Assembly (NCBI GenBank): GCA_903845055.1
Contig: CAIMWF010000003.1
Span: 1-32,950 of the forward strand
DNA length: 32,950 bases
DNA from: an uncultured Bacteroidales bacterium
GTDB lineage: Bacteria > Bacteroidota > Bacteroidia > Bacteroidales > FEN-979
Direction of reading: 5' to 3'
The position numbers and the translations under genes were made by a program. Position 1 is the first letter of the stretch. Every line of letters begins with the position of its first letter. Below are positions 23,804-31,836 of this stretch, piece by piece. The notes beneath the pieces are model-generated. The model was not told the DNA's origin. It made no database searches and saw only the letters and a list, made by a program, of their open reading frames with translations.

Positions 23804-24119
23804 CGAATATATCTTTTCCGGAGGATGAATTCCATGTAAATTATTTGTTAAATATCCCGGTATTTGTTTTCAAATAGCTGACATTCAAATAAATAATTAT
23901 GCAGGCATGAATTTGACCACTTTTTCTGGTATAAGGATTCAGGGGTTTCTGGCGGGTTGTTTTCCGGTTTATTTGATCAGATTGAAGAAGGCGTTGCCAC
24001 CGCTACCATAACCGGTACAATACATGGTCCTTGTAATGACGGTTCTGAGTTCATCCGGAAATTTCATGATCGGTCCGGATGGAAGCAGGTTGGCCGGGGA
24101 GTGCTCGCGAAGAAAAGTT
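23804..24119. other. intergenic region, possible gene remnant on the minus strand
   Basis: The left half is AT-rich. The right half (23969 to about 24105, minus) reads as a coding-like stretch, HSPANLLPSGPIMKF...GGNAFFNLIK, ending in a stop at 23969. It has GC-rich third positions but no start or domain. It may be a 3' remnant of a lost gene. Confidence 0.3.
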
Positions 24120-24153
24120 TTAACAGAACTTTGTGATAAATTCACTATATTTG
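24120..24153 (+). promoter_or_regulatory. promoter of the 24181 gene
   Basis: TATATTTG (24146-24153) is a perfect TAnnTTTG. A single TTAACA (24120-24125) lies exactly 20 bases upstream. No further 11-bp-phased units exist here, so I treat it as an ordinary promoter. Confidence 0.5.
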
Positions 24154-24180
24154 TTCGATAACCAGATAAATAAATTACCG

Positions 24181-24639
24181 ATGAAAAAGCAAAAGAAGGA
24201 TAACAAAAAGATTGAAAAAGGGGGCAAAATCCAGGCACAGAAACTAACCCTTGCAATTGAGAATGAATTCTTCCTGGAAGCCTTATGGATACTGTCGTCC
24301 ATGATAGAGAAAAAAATTAAAAAGGTGCTTGAAAAAACCGAAAATATCGACTACGGAGCGGGCTATTCGCTCGAACAGGCGGTAAAACGGATCAAATACG
24401 TTCATTTATCAGGCAAACATCCCATTTTTTCCGGCCATTTTGACATCGCCCTGATCGACGACATCCGCAGGTGGAAAAATCAACGGAACATCGTGTTGAA
24501 AGACATGCAGGGGGTGCATGTCTCCATGGTCAGGCTCGAGCGTCTTGCCGGGGAAGGCGAGCGGCTTTTACGGGAATGGTCGGGCGCGGCGAAAAAATAC
24601 AAGGCCGATTTTACAATTTCGGCTCCGGAGAATAGTTAA
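24181..24639 (+). CDS. helical hypothetical protein, 152 aa, paralogue of the gene at 1541 (HEPN-like?)
   Basis: Function unknown. I start at 24181 (MKKQKKDNKK) because the ATG at 24133 lies upstream of the -7 box. After a Lys-rich N-terminus comes the helical core shared with the 1541 product: LAIENEFFLEALWILSSMIEKK, GYSLEQAVKRIKYVH, LIDDIRRWKNQRN, VLKDMQGVHVSMVRLER. The RN-x-x-x-K segment sits where active HEPN RNases have R-x4-6-H. It precedes the sensor kinase by 96 bases and both have their own -7 box. Two paralogues 22 kb apart suggest a lineage-specific family. Confidence 0.75.
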   Translation: MKKQKKDNKKIEKGGKIQAQKLTLAIENEFFLEALWILSSMIEKKIKKVLEKTENIDYGAGYSLEQAVKRIKYVHLSGKHPIFSGHFDIALIDDIRRWKNQRNIVLKDMQGVHVSMVRLERLAGEGERLLREWSGAAKKYKADFTISAPENS

Positions 24640-24711
24640 ATTGAATTCCACGGATGTTTCCGGGTTCTCCTGATCCGGCCGGATATCCTGCTGCGGAATT
24701 TAATCTATTGC

Positions 24712-24719
24712 TATCTTTG
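24712..24719 (+). promoter_or_regulatory. -7 box of the sensor kinase gene
   Basis: TATCTTTG followed by A, 16 bases before the ATG at 24736, so the leader is very short. Confidence 0.55.
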
Positions 24720-24735
24720 AGGTCCAATACCCAGT

Positions 24736-27108
24736 ATGAAAAGTCGTGTTTTAGCCGTTTTCCTTTTGCTGATTCTAGGCACAGCAAGGGTTTCTGCCCA
24801 GTTTACGCCCCTCGACCGGTGTGTGCGCGACAGTCTTTACAGGGTCATGCCGCAATCGGGGCTGATCCAGAAAGGCATCATACATCTTGAAATTGCCGAA
24901 CTGATCTATGATACCCTTCCGCAACAGGCATTCAGGAACATTCAAATGGCGCTGAGCATCGCGGTGAACACAGGCAACATCTCCCTTAAAGGCAAAGCGC
25001 GGATTGCAATGGGCGATTATTTCAACCGCCGGAGGAATTTCATGCTGGCCCAGGAACATTTCATGGCCGCCGGAAAAATATTTAAGCTGGGCAGGGACAC
25101 CGTTGGAGAGTTGATTTCCCTGGGTAAAATTGGCTGCCTTAACCGTGCCATGACCAACTATGACAAAGCCCTCGACTATTTTGAGCGCGGGTTGCAACTG
25201 GCCAGGACGACAAAAAACCATAGCCAGACCGGAATTTTTCTCAACGCGATGGGCGTCACCCGTCAGTACCTTCGGCAATACAGCGAAACGGACAGGTTGT
25301 ACCATGAGGCACTCGCCGAATTTCAAAAGGCCGGTGATATAAGGAACCAGGTTGCCGTACAAAATGATATAGGAGGAATGTACCTCGGCCAGGGAAAATA
25401 TGACCAGGCACTGACCTGCTATGAGGATTTGCTGACCAAAACCGATCCTTCGCAACATGACCTGCTTGCGGGTATCTACACCAGAATCGGGCATGCCTGG
25501 TATATGAAAAATAATTACCGGAAATCATTGTATTTCAACAAAAAGGCTTTATGGGCCCGGCAGCAGATCGGGTCCTCCATTGAGATCAACAGTTCGCTGA
25601 TCAATGTCGGCGGTGATTTTTACCTGCTGAACATGGCCGATTCGGGCAGGTTTTACCTTGAAAGGGGATTGCGGCTGGCCATCCTCTACAACCGCAAAAA
25701 CCTTTCGGAAAATGCTTACAGGCACCTTTACCGGTTCTACCTGCGGCATGGTGATTTCAAGCAGGCGCTCACCTATTACAAAAGATACACTTCCGACAGC
25801 ACGGTCATCGAAAAGGAGAAATCCAGCAGCAACATCGCCATCCTTGAAACGAACCAGAAAATCCTGGAGATCAAGGAATCCAGGAAACTCCTGAATACCA
25901 CGCACGAGATTTACACGCTGAGCCTTACTAACCAGGAATACCAGCTGCAGATCGTTGAGGCTTTTACCATCCTTGCCTCGCTGCTTCTGCTGGTTTTCAC
26001 CTGGCAGATATTCTATACACGCAGGGTGCGCTGGGATATGCAGAAGCTTAACGTGCTTTTATCGGATGAAATAAAGGAGCGGGAGGCAACCGAGCTGCAA
26101 ACCAGTGAACGGGAGAAACAGTTTCGTTTCCTTTCTGAAAATTCGGTCGATTTCATCCTGTATCTCGACAGCCAGATGCAGTGTACCTACTCCTCCCCAG
26201 CCTCGATGAAGGTATTTGGTTACAACGAGGAGGAGATCCTCCAGTTGTCGCCCAAACTGATGGTGCACGCCGACTCTGTGGATTATGTGAAGGAAAGGTA
26301 TACAGAGATGATGAAAACCAGGAATTCGCAGCAGCTCACCTACCAGGCTTTGAAGAAAAACGGGAGCAGCTTCTGGGTGGAATCGATCCTGAACCCGCTT
26401 TTTGACCCGATAACGGGAGATTTTAAAGGATTGGTCGGCGTTACCCGCGACATACAGGAACGTAAAACAAAAGAACTTGAAATTATGGAAGGGACAAAGC
26501 AAAAGGAGAACCTGCTGAAGGAGATCCATCACCGGGTGAAAAATAATTTTGCCATCCTGGTAAGCCTGATCAACATGCAGATGGCGCAGACGAAGAACCA
26601 GGAACTGTACCAGTCGCTTACGAATCTCCAGCTGCGCATCCGTACCATGGCCCTCGTTCATGAAATGCTCTACAGGTCGAAAGATTTTGAGAACATATCC
26701 TTTTCCGATTACCTCAGGTCGCTGGCATCGGTCATCGCCGGCACCTACAACCGGAGGGACATAAACCTGGTGTTTGAAGCCGACGAATCAGTGATGGACA
26801 TCGAGGCATCCATACCGCTCGGGCTCATTGTGAATGAAATATTGAGCAATTCCTACAAGCATGCCTTCCCCGGCGGTCGGGCGGGTAACATCTGGCTTAC
26901 CTTCAGGGTCGATCATGACAACGATACCTGCTGCCTGATTCTCCAGGACGATGGCATCGGAATGCCGTCTGACCTCCCCCTGGAGCAGTATAAAAGCATG
27001 GGATTGCAGGTGATCCAGATCCTTTGCCAGCAGATCGAAGGCGACCTTGAACTGACCAGCGACCATGGCACCACCTTTACCCTTACCTATAAGGTGCCCG
27101 GTAAATAG
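24736..27108 (+). CDS. TPR-PAS sensor histidine kinase, HisKA_2 type
   Basis: Membrane sensor kinase of 790 aa. A signal peptide (1-21) is followed by a periplasmic TPR array (about 50-380; units such as NYDKALDYFERGLQLA, KYDQALTCYEDLL, NYRKSLYFNKKAL). A helix-coil (about 385-410) leads to one TM segment (AFTILASLLLLVFTWQIFY, about 413-431). A PAS domain lies around 455-575 (ENSVDFILYLDSQ, RDIQERK). Then comes HisKA_2 with EIHHRVKNNFAILVSLINMQ (His598/599), and a HATPase_c domain with NEILSNSYKHAFP, DDGIGMP and SMGLQVIQILCQQI. HisKA_2 kinases often signal to stand-alone or receiver-only regulators. No response regulator is adjacent, so it is an orphan. The ligand or stress sensed is unknown. 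Confidence 0.9.
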   Translation: MKSRVLAVFLLLILGTARVSAQFTPLDRCVRDSLYRVMPQSGLIQKGIIHLEIAELIYDTLPQQAFRNIQMALSIAVNTGNISLKGKARIAMGDYFNRRRNFMLAQEHFMAAGKIFKLGRDTVGELISLGKIGCLNRAMTNYDKALDYFERGLQLARTTKNHSQTGIFLNAMGVTRQYLRQYSETDRLYHEALAEFQKAGDIRNQVAVQNDIGGMYLGQGKYDQALTCYEDLLTKTDPSQHDLLAGIYTRIGHAWYMKNNYRKSLYFNKKALWARQQIGSSIEINSSLINVGGDFYLLNMADSGRFYLERGLRLAILYNRKNLSENAYRHLYRFYLRHGDFKQALTYYKRYTSDSTVIEKEKSSSNIAILETNQKILEIKESRKLLNTTHEIYTLSLTNQEYQLQIVEAFTILASLLLLVFTWQIFYTRRVRWDMQKLNVLLSDEIKEREATELQTSEREKQFRFLSENSVDFILYLDSQMQCTYSSPASMKVFGYNEEEILQLSPKLMVHADSVDYVKERYTEMMKTRNSQQLTYQALKKNGSSFWVESILNPLFDPITGDFKGLVGVTRDIQERKTKELEIMEGTKQKENLLKEIHHRVKNNFAILVSLINMQMAQTKNQELYQSLTNLQLRIRTMALVHEMLYRSKDFENISFSDYLRSLASVIAGTYNRRDINLVFEADESVMDIEASIPLGLIVNEILSNSYKHAFPGGRAGNIWLTFRVDHDNDTCCLILQDDGIGMPSDLPLEQYKSMGLQVIQILCQQIEGDLELTSDHGTTFTLTYKVPGK

Positions 27109-27220
27109 CCGGTTTTCCCGCTTTTTTATTCCTGGTGACGGCCCGGTCGGCGACCGGCCAGCCCCTGGAAGTCGTAACACCCTGAATTCCATTGATCCGG
27201 AATTTGAAAAACCTTTCCCG

Positions 27221-27287
27221 TTAACAATTATTTAACACAAACGTAACCTTGGGTTAACATAGCCAAGAGGCCATGGCAATACCTTTG
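27221..27287 (+). promoter_or_regulatory. Pho-box-like array and -7 box of the porin-pst operon
   Basis: TTAACA (27221), TTAACA (27232), GTAACC (27243) and TTAACA (27254) start exactly 11 bases apart. The last unit is followed by exactly 20 bases and TACCTTTG (27280-27287), 23 bases before the porin ATG. The unit and period equal the PhoP box of Bacillus (TTAACA-like, 11-bp period), and the period equals that of the E. coli Pho box. It replaces any -33 TTTG. Confidence 0.8.
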
Positions 27288-27309
27288 CGGCAAATATAAA
27301 CCCAAGCAC

Positions 27310-28833
27310 ATGAAAAAAATTACACGCTCCCTTTTAACCCTCGGACTCATTCTTCCGATGTTGGTTTTTTCACCATTCACAAAAGCACAGAACCAGGTTG
27401 CTGCCCTTGAAAAATCACAGGACACCCTGAAAGAACGTGTCAGCACCCTCGGCGACAAGATCAGCGGTGTTGAAGATCGCGTGGCGACAGCCGAAGCCGA
27501 TCTCGCCAAACTTACCAAAATCAAATTGTCTGGCTACGTACAGGCACAGTGGCAGCATTTCGAGGCTTCAAATGCTTATCCCAGCAACTACCTGACCATC
27601 CGCAGGGCACGTTTTAAACTGCAGTATGAGCCTGCCAACGGAGTAGCCTTTGTGTTACAGCCCGACTTCCAGCCGAGCAACTTCGTGATCAAAGAAGCCT
27701 ATGCCAAACTGAATGATCCCTGGCTCAAAACCTTTTCATTATGGGTTGGTAAATTCAACAGGCCCAATTATGAGGTTGAATATTCCTCTTCCGACCTGGA
27801 GGCCCTCGAACGCTCCCGCGTGATCACCACCCTCTATCCCGGCGAATATGCCATCGGTGCGAAACTGGAAGTCACCCCTCCCTCCATTCCTTTGAAATTC
27901 CAGCTCGCTGTGTTCAACGGCAATGATGGTCTTACCATTCCCGATGCAACAGGTGCAAACATCAACCCCGACAACAAGGATTTCGACAACTTCAAGGATG
28001 TCATGGCCCGCCTTACCTATACCTTTAAATTTGGTAAATTCGGTGGTTTGACCATCGGTGCCCACGGCTATTACGGTTTTCTTAAATCCACGGCCGATAC
28101 CCTCCTCAAATCTGATTACACCGTTAACAAAGCGGTTAAGGTTGGGAACTCCATCAACCGCAACTGGTTCGGTGTTGAAGCACAACTTTATGCCGACGTT
28201 TTGGGCGGCCTTATCATCAAGGGCGAATACCTGATGGGGATGAATGCATTCCCCGGTTACAAAGGAACTTCCTCCGCTACATCGGTGGCCAATGCCTTTG
28301 CAAAAGACACCCTCACTATCACCACCACCACCACGAATACGACGACCATCAGGCCGAACATCAACCGGAACTTCTCCGGGTACTACGTATACCTGATCAA
28401 GAATATCGGGAAACGCAACCAGATCACCGTCCGCTACGACGCGTTTGATCCCAACACCAAACTTTCTGGCTCCGACCTCGGCGTCAAGGGATACAGTGCA
28501 AGCCCTGCAACTAAAACCGTTACCACTTCCACCACAACAGGCAACCTGGTCAACAAAACGATTACCAAGACCGTTGTAAACAATTCATACATGAGCAGTC
28601 TTTCAGACCTTGCCTACAGCCAGATTTCAATTTGCTGGTCCTATTATTTCGACGACAATATCAAAATCTCCCTCAACTATGATATTCCCCTCAACGAAAA
28701 GGTTGGCGTAAATGCAAAGGGTGTCGGCAACGTTACCTCAGGGTATACGGTCAACAACATACCAGGTACCTGGGATTACAGCCAGGCCATCAAGCAGAAC
28801 ATGCTCACCCTGCGTATCCAGGCCAAATTCTAA
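27310..28833 (+). CDS. phosphate-selective-type outer-membrane porin (OprO/OprP family)
   Basis: Outer-membrane beta-barrel of 507 aa. Signal peptide residues 1 to about 26 (ending TKAQ). A short coiled coil follows (about 28-70: VAALEKSQDTLKERV...SGVEDRVATAEADLAKL), probably trimerising and reaching the cell wall. Then come amphipathic strands beginning IKLSGYVQAQWQHF, with RRARFKLQYEP, FSLWVGKFNRP, and ending LTLRIQAKF, whose terminal Phe is the barrel-assembly signal. Two extracellular loops are very rich in Thr (TITTTTTNTTT near 338-348 and VTTSTTTGNLVNKTITKT near 402-420). It is followed by pstS after 51 bases and is preceded by the strongest Pho-like array. It should carry phosphate across the outer membrane. 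Confidence 0.85.
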   Translation: MKKITRSLLTLGLILPMLVFSPFTKAQNQVAALEKSQDTLKERVSTLGDKISGVEDRVATAEADLAKLTKIKLSGYVQAQWQHFEASNAYPSNYLTIRRARFKLQYEPANGVAFVLQPDFQPSNFVIKEAYAKLNDPWLKTFSLWVGKFNRPNYEVEYSSSDLEALERSRVITTLYPGEYAIGAKLEVTPPSIPLKFQLAVFNGNDGLTIPDATGANINPDNKDFDNFKDVMARLTYTFKFGKFGGLTIGAHGYYGFLKSTADTLLKSDYTVNKAVKVGNSINRNWFGVEAQLYADVLGGLIIKGEYLMGMNAFPGYKGTSSATSVANAFAKDTLTITTTTTNTTTIRPNINRNFSGYYVYLIKNIGKRNQITVRYDAFDPNTKLSGSDLGVKGYSASPATKTVTTSTTTGNLVNKTITKTVVNNSYMSSLSDLAYSQISICWSYYFDDNIKISLNYDIPLNEKVGVNAKGVGNVTSGYTVNNIPGTWDYSQAIKQNMLTLRIQAKF

Positions 28834-28884
28834 GGATAAAAAATTATAAGAATTAATTACCATATTACACGAAATTATACAGTT

Positions 28885-29724
28885 ATGAAAAAAACAAATA
28901 AATTTTACAGTATCCTGGCCATCCTCGCGATCGCCCTTGCGGGATTAGCCTTTATGCCGGCCCCGAAAAAAATAACAGTAAAGGGTTCCGACACCATGGT
29001 GATCCTTGCCCAGAAATGGGCCGAGGTTTACATGAAATCGCACCAGGATGCCGTTATCCAGGTAACCGGTGGCGGTTCGGGAACAGGGATCTCCGCCCTC
29101 ATCAACGGGGCAACCGATATCTGCAATTCCAGCCGCCCGATGAAGCAGTCGGAAATGGACAAACTTAAAGAACGCTATGCCTCATTCGGCATTGAGATCC
29201 CCTGCGCAAAGGACGGGATCACGGTGTACCTGAATGAAACCAATCCTGTTAAAGAATTATCCCTGAAACAGCTCAGCAACATCTTTTCCGGTAAAACAAA
29301 AAACTGGAAAGAAGTTGGCGGACCCGACCAGGAGATCAAGTTGTACGGCCGTGAAAACAGTTCGGGTACCTACGTGTTCTTCAAGGACAACGTCGTAAAG
29401 ACCGATTATGCCGCCAGTTGCCAGACCCTCCCCGGTACCGCTGCAGTAGTCAATGCAGTTGCAAAGGATAAATACGGGATCGGTTACGGCGGAGCCGCCT
29501 ACGCCACCGGCGTAAAACAATGCCCTGTAAAAAAGGACGATAAGAGTACCGCCTATGTTGCTACTGCTGAAACCGTGAAGAGCGGTCAGTACCCCATCAC
29601 CCGTTATCTCTATATGTACCTGCGTAACAGGCCCACAGGTGAGATGAAGGCATACATCGACTGGATCCTTGGCCCCGATGGACAGAAACTGGTGACCGAG
29701 ATTGGTTATTTCCCTGTAAAGTAG
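28885..29724 (+). CDS. pstS: phosphate-binding protein PstS
   Basis: Periplasmic phosphate receptor of 279 aa. Signal segment KFYSILAILAIALAGLAFMPAP without a lipobox Cys, so it is soluble or held by an uncleaved anchor. Phosphate-loop residues are in KGSDTMV (about 33-39), GGGSGTGISALINGATDI (Ser/Thr ligands), SSRPM and GRENSSGTYVFF. The C-terminus AYIDWILGPDGQKLV is typical. Length is normal for the short Bacteroidota form. It lies between the porin and pstC and is part of the same transcript. A strong hairpin after the stop separates it from pstC, consistent with its higher expected abundance. Confidence 0.95.
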   Translation: MKKTNKFYSILAILAIALAGLAFMPAPKKITVKGSDTMVILAQKWAEVYMKSHQDAVIQVTGGGSGTGISALINGATDICNSSRPMKQSEMDKLKERYASFGIEIPCAKDGITVYLNETNPVKELSLKQLSNIFSGKTKNWKEVGGPDQEIKLYGRENSSGTYVFFKDNVVKTDYAASCQTLPGTAAVVNAVAKDKYGIGYGGAAYATGVKQCPVKKDDKSTAYVATAETVKSGQYPITRYLYMYLRNRPTGEMKAYIDWILGPDGQKLVTEIGYFPVK

Positions 29725-29753
29725 TTTTGGTTAATATCAGTGTGCAAATCGAT

Positions 29754-29781
29754 GAGGGCAACACGGTCAAGTGTTGCCCTC
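29754..29781 (+). other. intercistronic hairpin between pstS and pstC
   Basis: Perfect 11-bp stem GAGGGCAACAC / GTGTTGCCCTC with loop GGTCAA. There is no U-tract (TATCGTTA follows), so it is more likely an mRNA 3'-end stabiliser or attenuator than a full terminator. Confidence 0.75.
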
Positions 29782-29799
29782 TATCGTTAAAATTTCAAA

Positions 29800-30921
29800 A
29801 TGGATAATAACGCCGGTCACAACAGATTTGTATTTACCCGCGATTCGCTGAAGAAAAAATTCCGTTTGTCGGAGTTTCTTTCCGAAAAGATCATCACCGG
29901 GGTGGCATTTCTCTCGATCGCCATCATCGTGCTGATCTTTTTCTTTGTCTTCCGGGAAACGCTGCCGATCTTTCACCAGAAAAAGGAGGCCGCAAAGGTT
30001 GAAAATGTCGTTAAGCCGGAAAAGTATGGCAGCGATGCGAATGCAGGCAAGACCAATTCATCGGGACAGGAGCAGTATGGGGTTACCACGAAGGACACCA
30101 TGATGATCGAGAACAAAACCCCGGTGGAGGACACCGTTGTGCACGGATCGGATGAAGCCACGCTGAAAAGCCTGGCGGGGACCCAGTGGCTCCCTGTGTC
30201 GGACCGGCCGCGGTACGGGTTGATCCCGCTGTTCGTAGGAACACTCAAAATTACCCTGATCGCCATGCTTTTCGCAGCGCCAATTGCCATTCTTGCGGCA
30301 TTGTTCTCAGCAGCGTTTGCCCCCTACTGGTTGCGAGAGCTCCTCAAGCCGGCAATTGAACTGCTGGCGGGTTTCCCGTCGGTGGTCATCGGCTTTTTCG
30401 CCCTGATGGTTATGGCGACCTTTTTCCAGAATATTTTCGGTTACGACGGAAGGTTGAATGCCTTTGTCGGCGGCGTGGCAATGGCCCTGGCGGCCATCCC
30501 GATCATCTTCACCATAACCGAGGATGCACTTACCGCCATCCCGCACACCTACACCGAAGCAAGCCTCGCCCTCGGGGCCACACGCTGGCAAACTGCTTTA
30601 TTTGTGACGTTGCCGGCGGCCACTCCAGGGATTTTCGCAGCGATCCTACTTGGGATCGGGCGTGTTTTCGGTGAAACCATGATCGCATTGATGGCGACCG
30701 GCAATGCAGCACTCTCTTCCATCAACCCATTTGAATCGGTGAGGACCCTTGCTGCAACAATCGGTGCTGAAATGGCAGAGGTTGTTTTCGGTGATACCCA
30801 TTACAGCGTGCTGTTCCTCATCGGATCGATGTTGTTCGTCTTTACCTTCAGCCTCAATGCGCTGGCCGAGTTTTACGTGAAGGGAAAATTAGTCAAACGT
30901 TTTCAGGGTAAGCAGTCATGA
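29800..30921 (+). CDS. pstC: phosphate ABC transporter permease PstC, with an enlarged first periplasmic loop
   Basis: Inner-membrane permease of 373 aa. TM1 is about 31-51; then a long hydrophilic loop (about 58-125, K/E/T/N/S rich) precedes the normal GTQWLPVSDRPRYGLIPLFVGTLKIT segment. The BPD_transp_1 core runs from about 145 to the end, with the EAA-like ASLALGATRWQTALFVTLP motif (near 255-275) that docks on PstB, and IGRVFGETMIALMATGN. The loop is about 60 residues longer than in E. coli PstC. The ATG of pstA overlaps the stop (ATGA). Works with PstS, PstA and PstB in high-affinity phosphate uptake. Confidence 0.94.
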   Translation: MDNNAGHNRFVFTRDSLKKKFRLSEFLSEKIITGVAFLSIAIIVLIFFFVFRETLPIFHQKKEAAKVENVVKPEKYGSDANAGKTNSSGQEQYGVTTKDTMMIENKTPVEDTVVHGSDEATLKSLAGTQWLPVSDRPRYGLIPLFVGTLKITLIAMLFAAPIAILAALFSAAFAPYWLRELLKPAIELLAGFPSVVIGFFALMVMATFFQNIFGYDGRLNAFVGGVAMALAAIPIIFTITEDALTAIPHTYTEASLALGATRWQTALFVTLPAATPGIFAAILLGIGRVFGETMIALMATGNAALSSINPFESVRTLAATIGAEMAEVVFGDTHYSVLFLIGSMLFVFTFSLNALAEFYVKGKLVKRFQGKQS

Positions 30922-31817
30922 GCAGGAAAAGAGACATAACAGGCGGATTGTTCATCGGTGTAACCGCATTTTCAGCCCTCCTCATCATCGCGGTGATCGT
31001 CATTCTGCTGGTGGTTATCATCATCGGGGGAAAAGGAACCTTTTCATGGGAATTTCTCACCTCTTTCCCTCAGGACGGTATGATGAAGGGCGGCATCTTC
31101 CCTGCCATCTACGGCACCGTATTCCTGGTGCTGATCATGTCGATCGCAGCAGTCCCCTTCGGGACCATCACGGCCATCTACCTCACCGAGTATGCCAGCG
31201 AAAAATCGATCCTTGCGCAGAGTATCCGTTTTGCCGTCAGGACCCTGGCAACCGTTCCTTCCATCATCTTCGGGCTGTTCGGCCTGGGATTCTTCATCAA
31301 ATTCGTTGGGGGAGGAATGGATAACCTCTTCCTTGGCGGCCAGCTGAAATGGGGTCAACCCAGCATCCTGTGGGCGAGCCTTACCATGGCGTTATTAACG
31401 CTGCCCGTGGTGATCGTTTCAGTGGAAGAGGCCATCCGCACAGTACCGCGTGAAATGCGCGAAGCAAGTCTCGCCCTGGGTGCCACCAAATGGGAAACCA
31501 TTTTACGGATTGTTCTTCCCGGGTCGCGGTCGGGGATCATGACCGGGACCATCCTTGCCGTAAGCCGCGGTGCCGGCGAGGTGGCGCCGATCCTCTTTAC
31601 CGGGGCGGCCTATTACCTGGCCACCCTTCCCACCTCGCTGAGCGACCAGTTCATGAACCTCGGGTACCACATCTACATCATGGCCACCCAGTCGGCCAAT
31701 GTCGACAAAACACTGCCCATCCAGTTCGCCACCACCATGGTGCTTTTATTGCTTACTTTCACTTTGAATTTAACCGCCGTCATCATCCGCGCCAGGCTGC
31801 GCCGGAAAACAAAATGA
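30918..31817 (+). CDS. pstA: phosphate ABC transporter permease PstA
   Basis: Inner-membrane permease of 299 aa with six TM segments. GKGTFSWEFLTSFPQDGMMKGGIFPAI is the PstA-typical first periplasmic loop. The coupling motif is REASLALGATKWETILRIVLPGSRSGIM (about 178-205), followed by VSRGAGEVAPILFTGAA, the PstA hallmark. Overlaps pstC by 4 bases and precedes pstB by 19 bases. Confidence 0.95.
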   Translation: MSRKRDITGGLFIGVTAFSALLIIAVIVILLVVIIIGGKGTFSWEFLTSFPQDGMMKGGIFPAIYGTVFLVLIMSIAAVPFGTITAIYLTEYASEKSILAQSIRFAVRTLATVPSIIFGLFGLGFFIKFVGGGMDNLFLGGQLKWGQPSILWASLTMALLTLPVVIVSVEEAIRTVPREMREASLALGATKWETILRIVLPGSRSGIMTGTILAVSRGAGEVAPILFTGAAYYLATLPTSLSDQFMNLGYHIYIMATQSANVDKTLPIQFATTMVLLLLTFTLNLTAVIIRARLRRKTK

Positions 31818-31836
31818 CAACGAAGAAACCTGAATA

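Noticed and set aside
24120-24125. TTAACA before the 24181 gene as a Pho-like site
   Set aside because: Spacing to the -7 box is 20 bases, but there is only one unit and nothing in 11-bp phase upstream.
27140-27159. GC-rich hairpin after the sensor kinase gene
   Set aside because: Stable stem with one bulged C but no U-tract on either strand, so I do not call a terminator.
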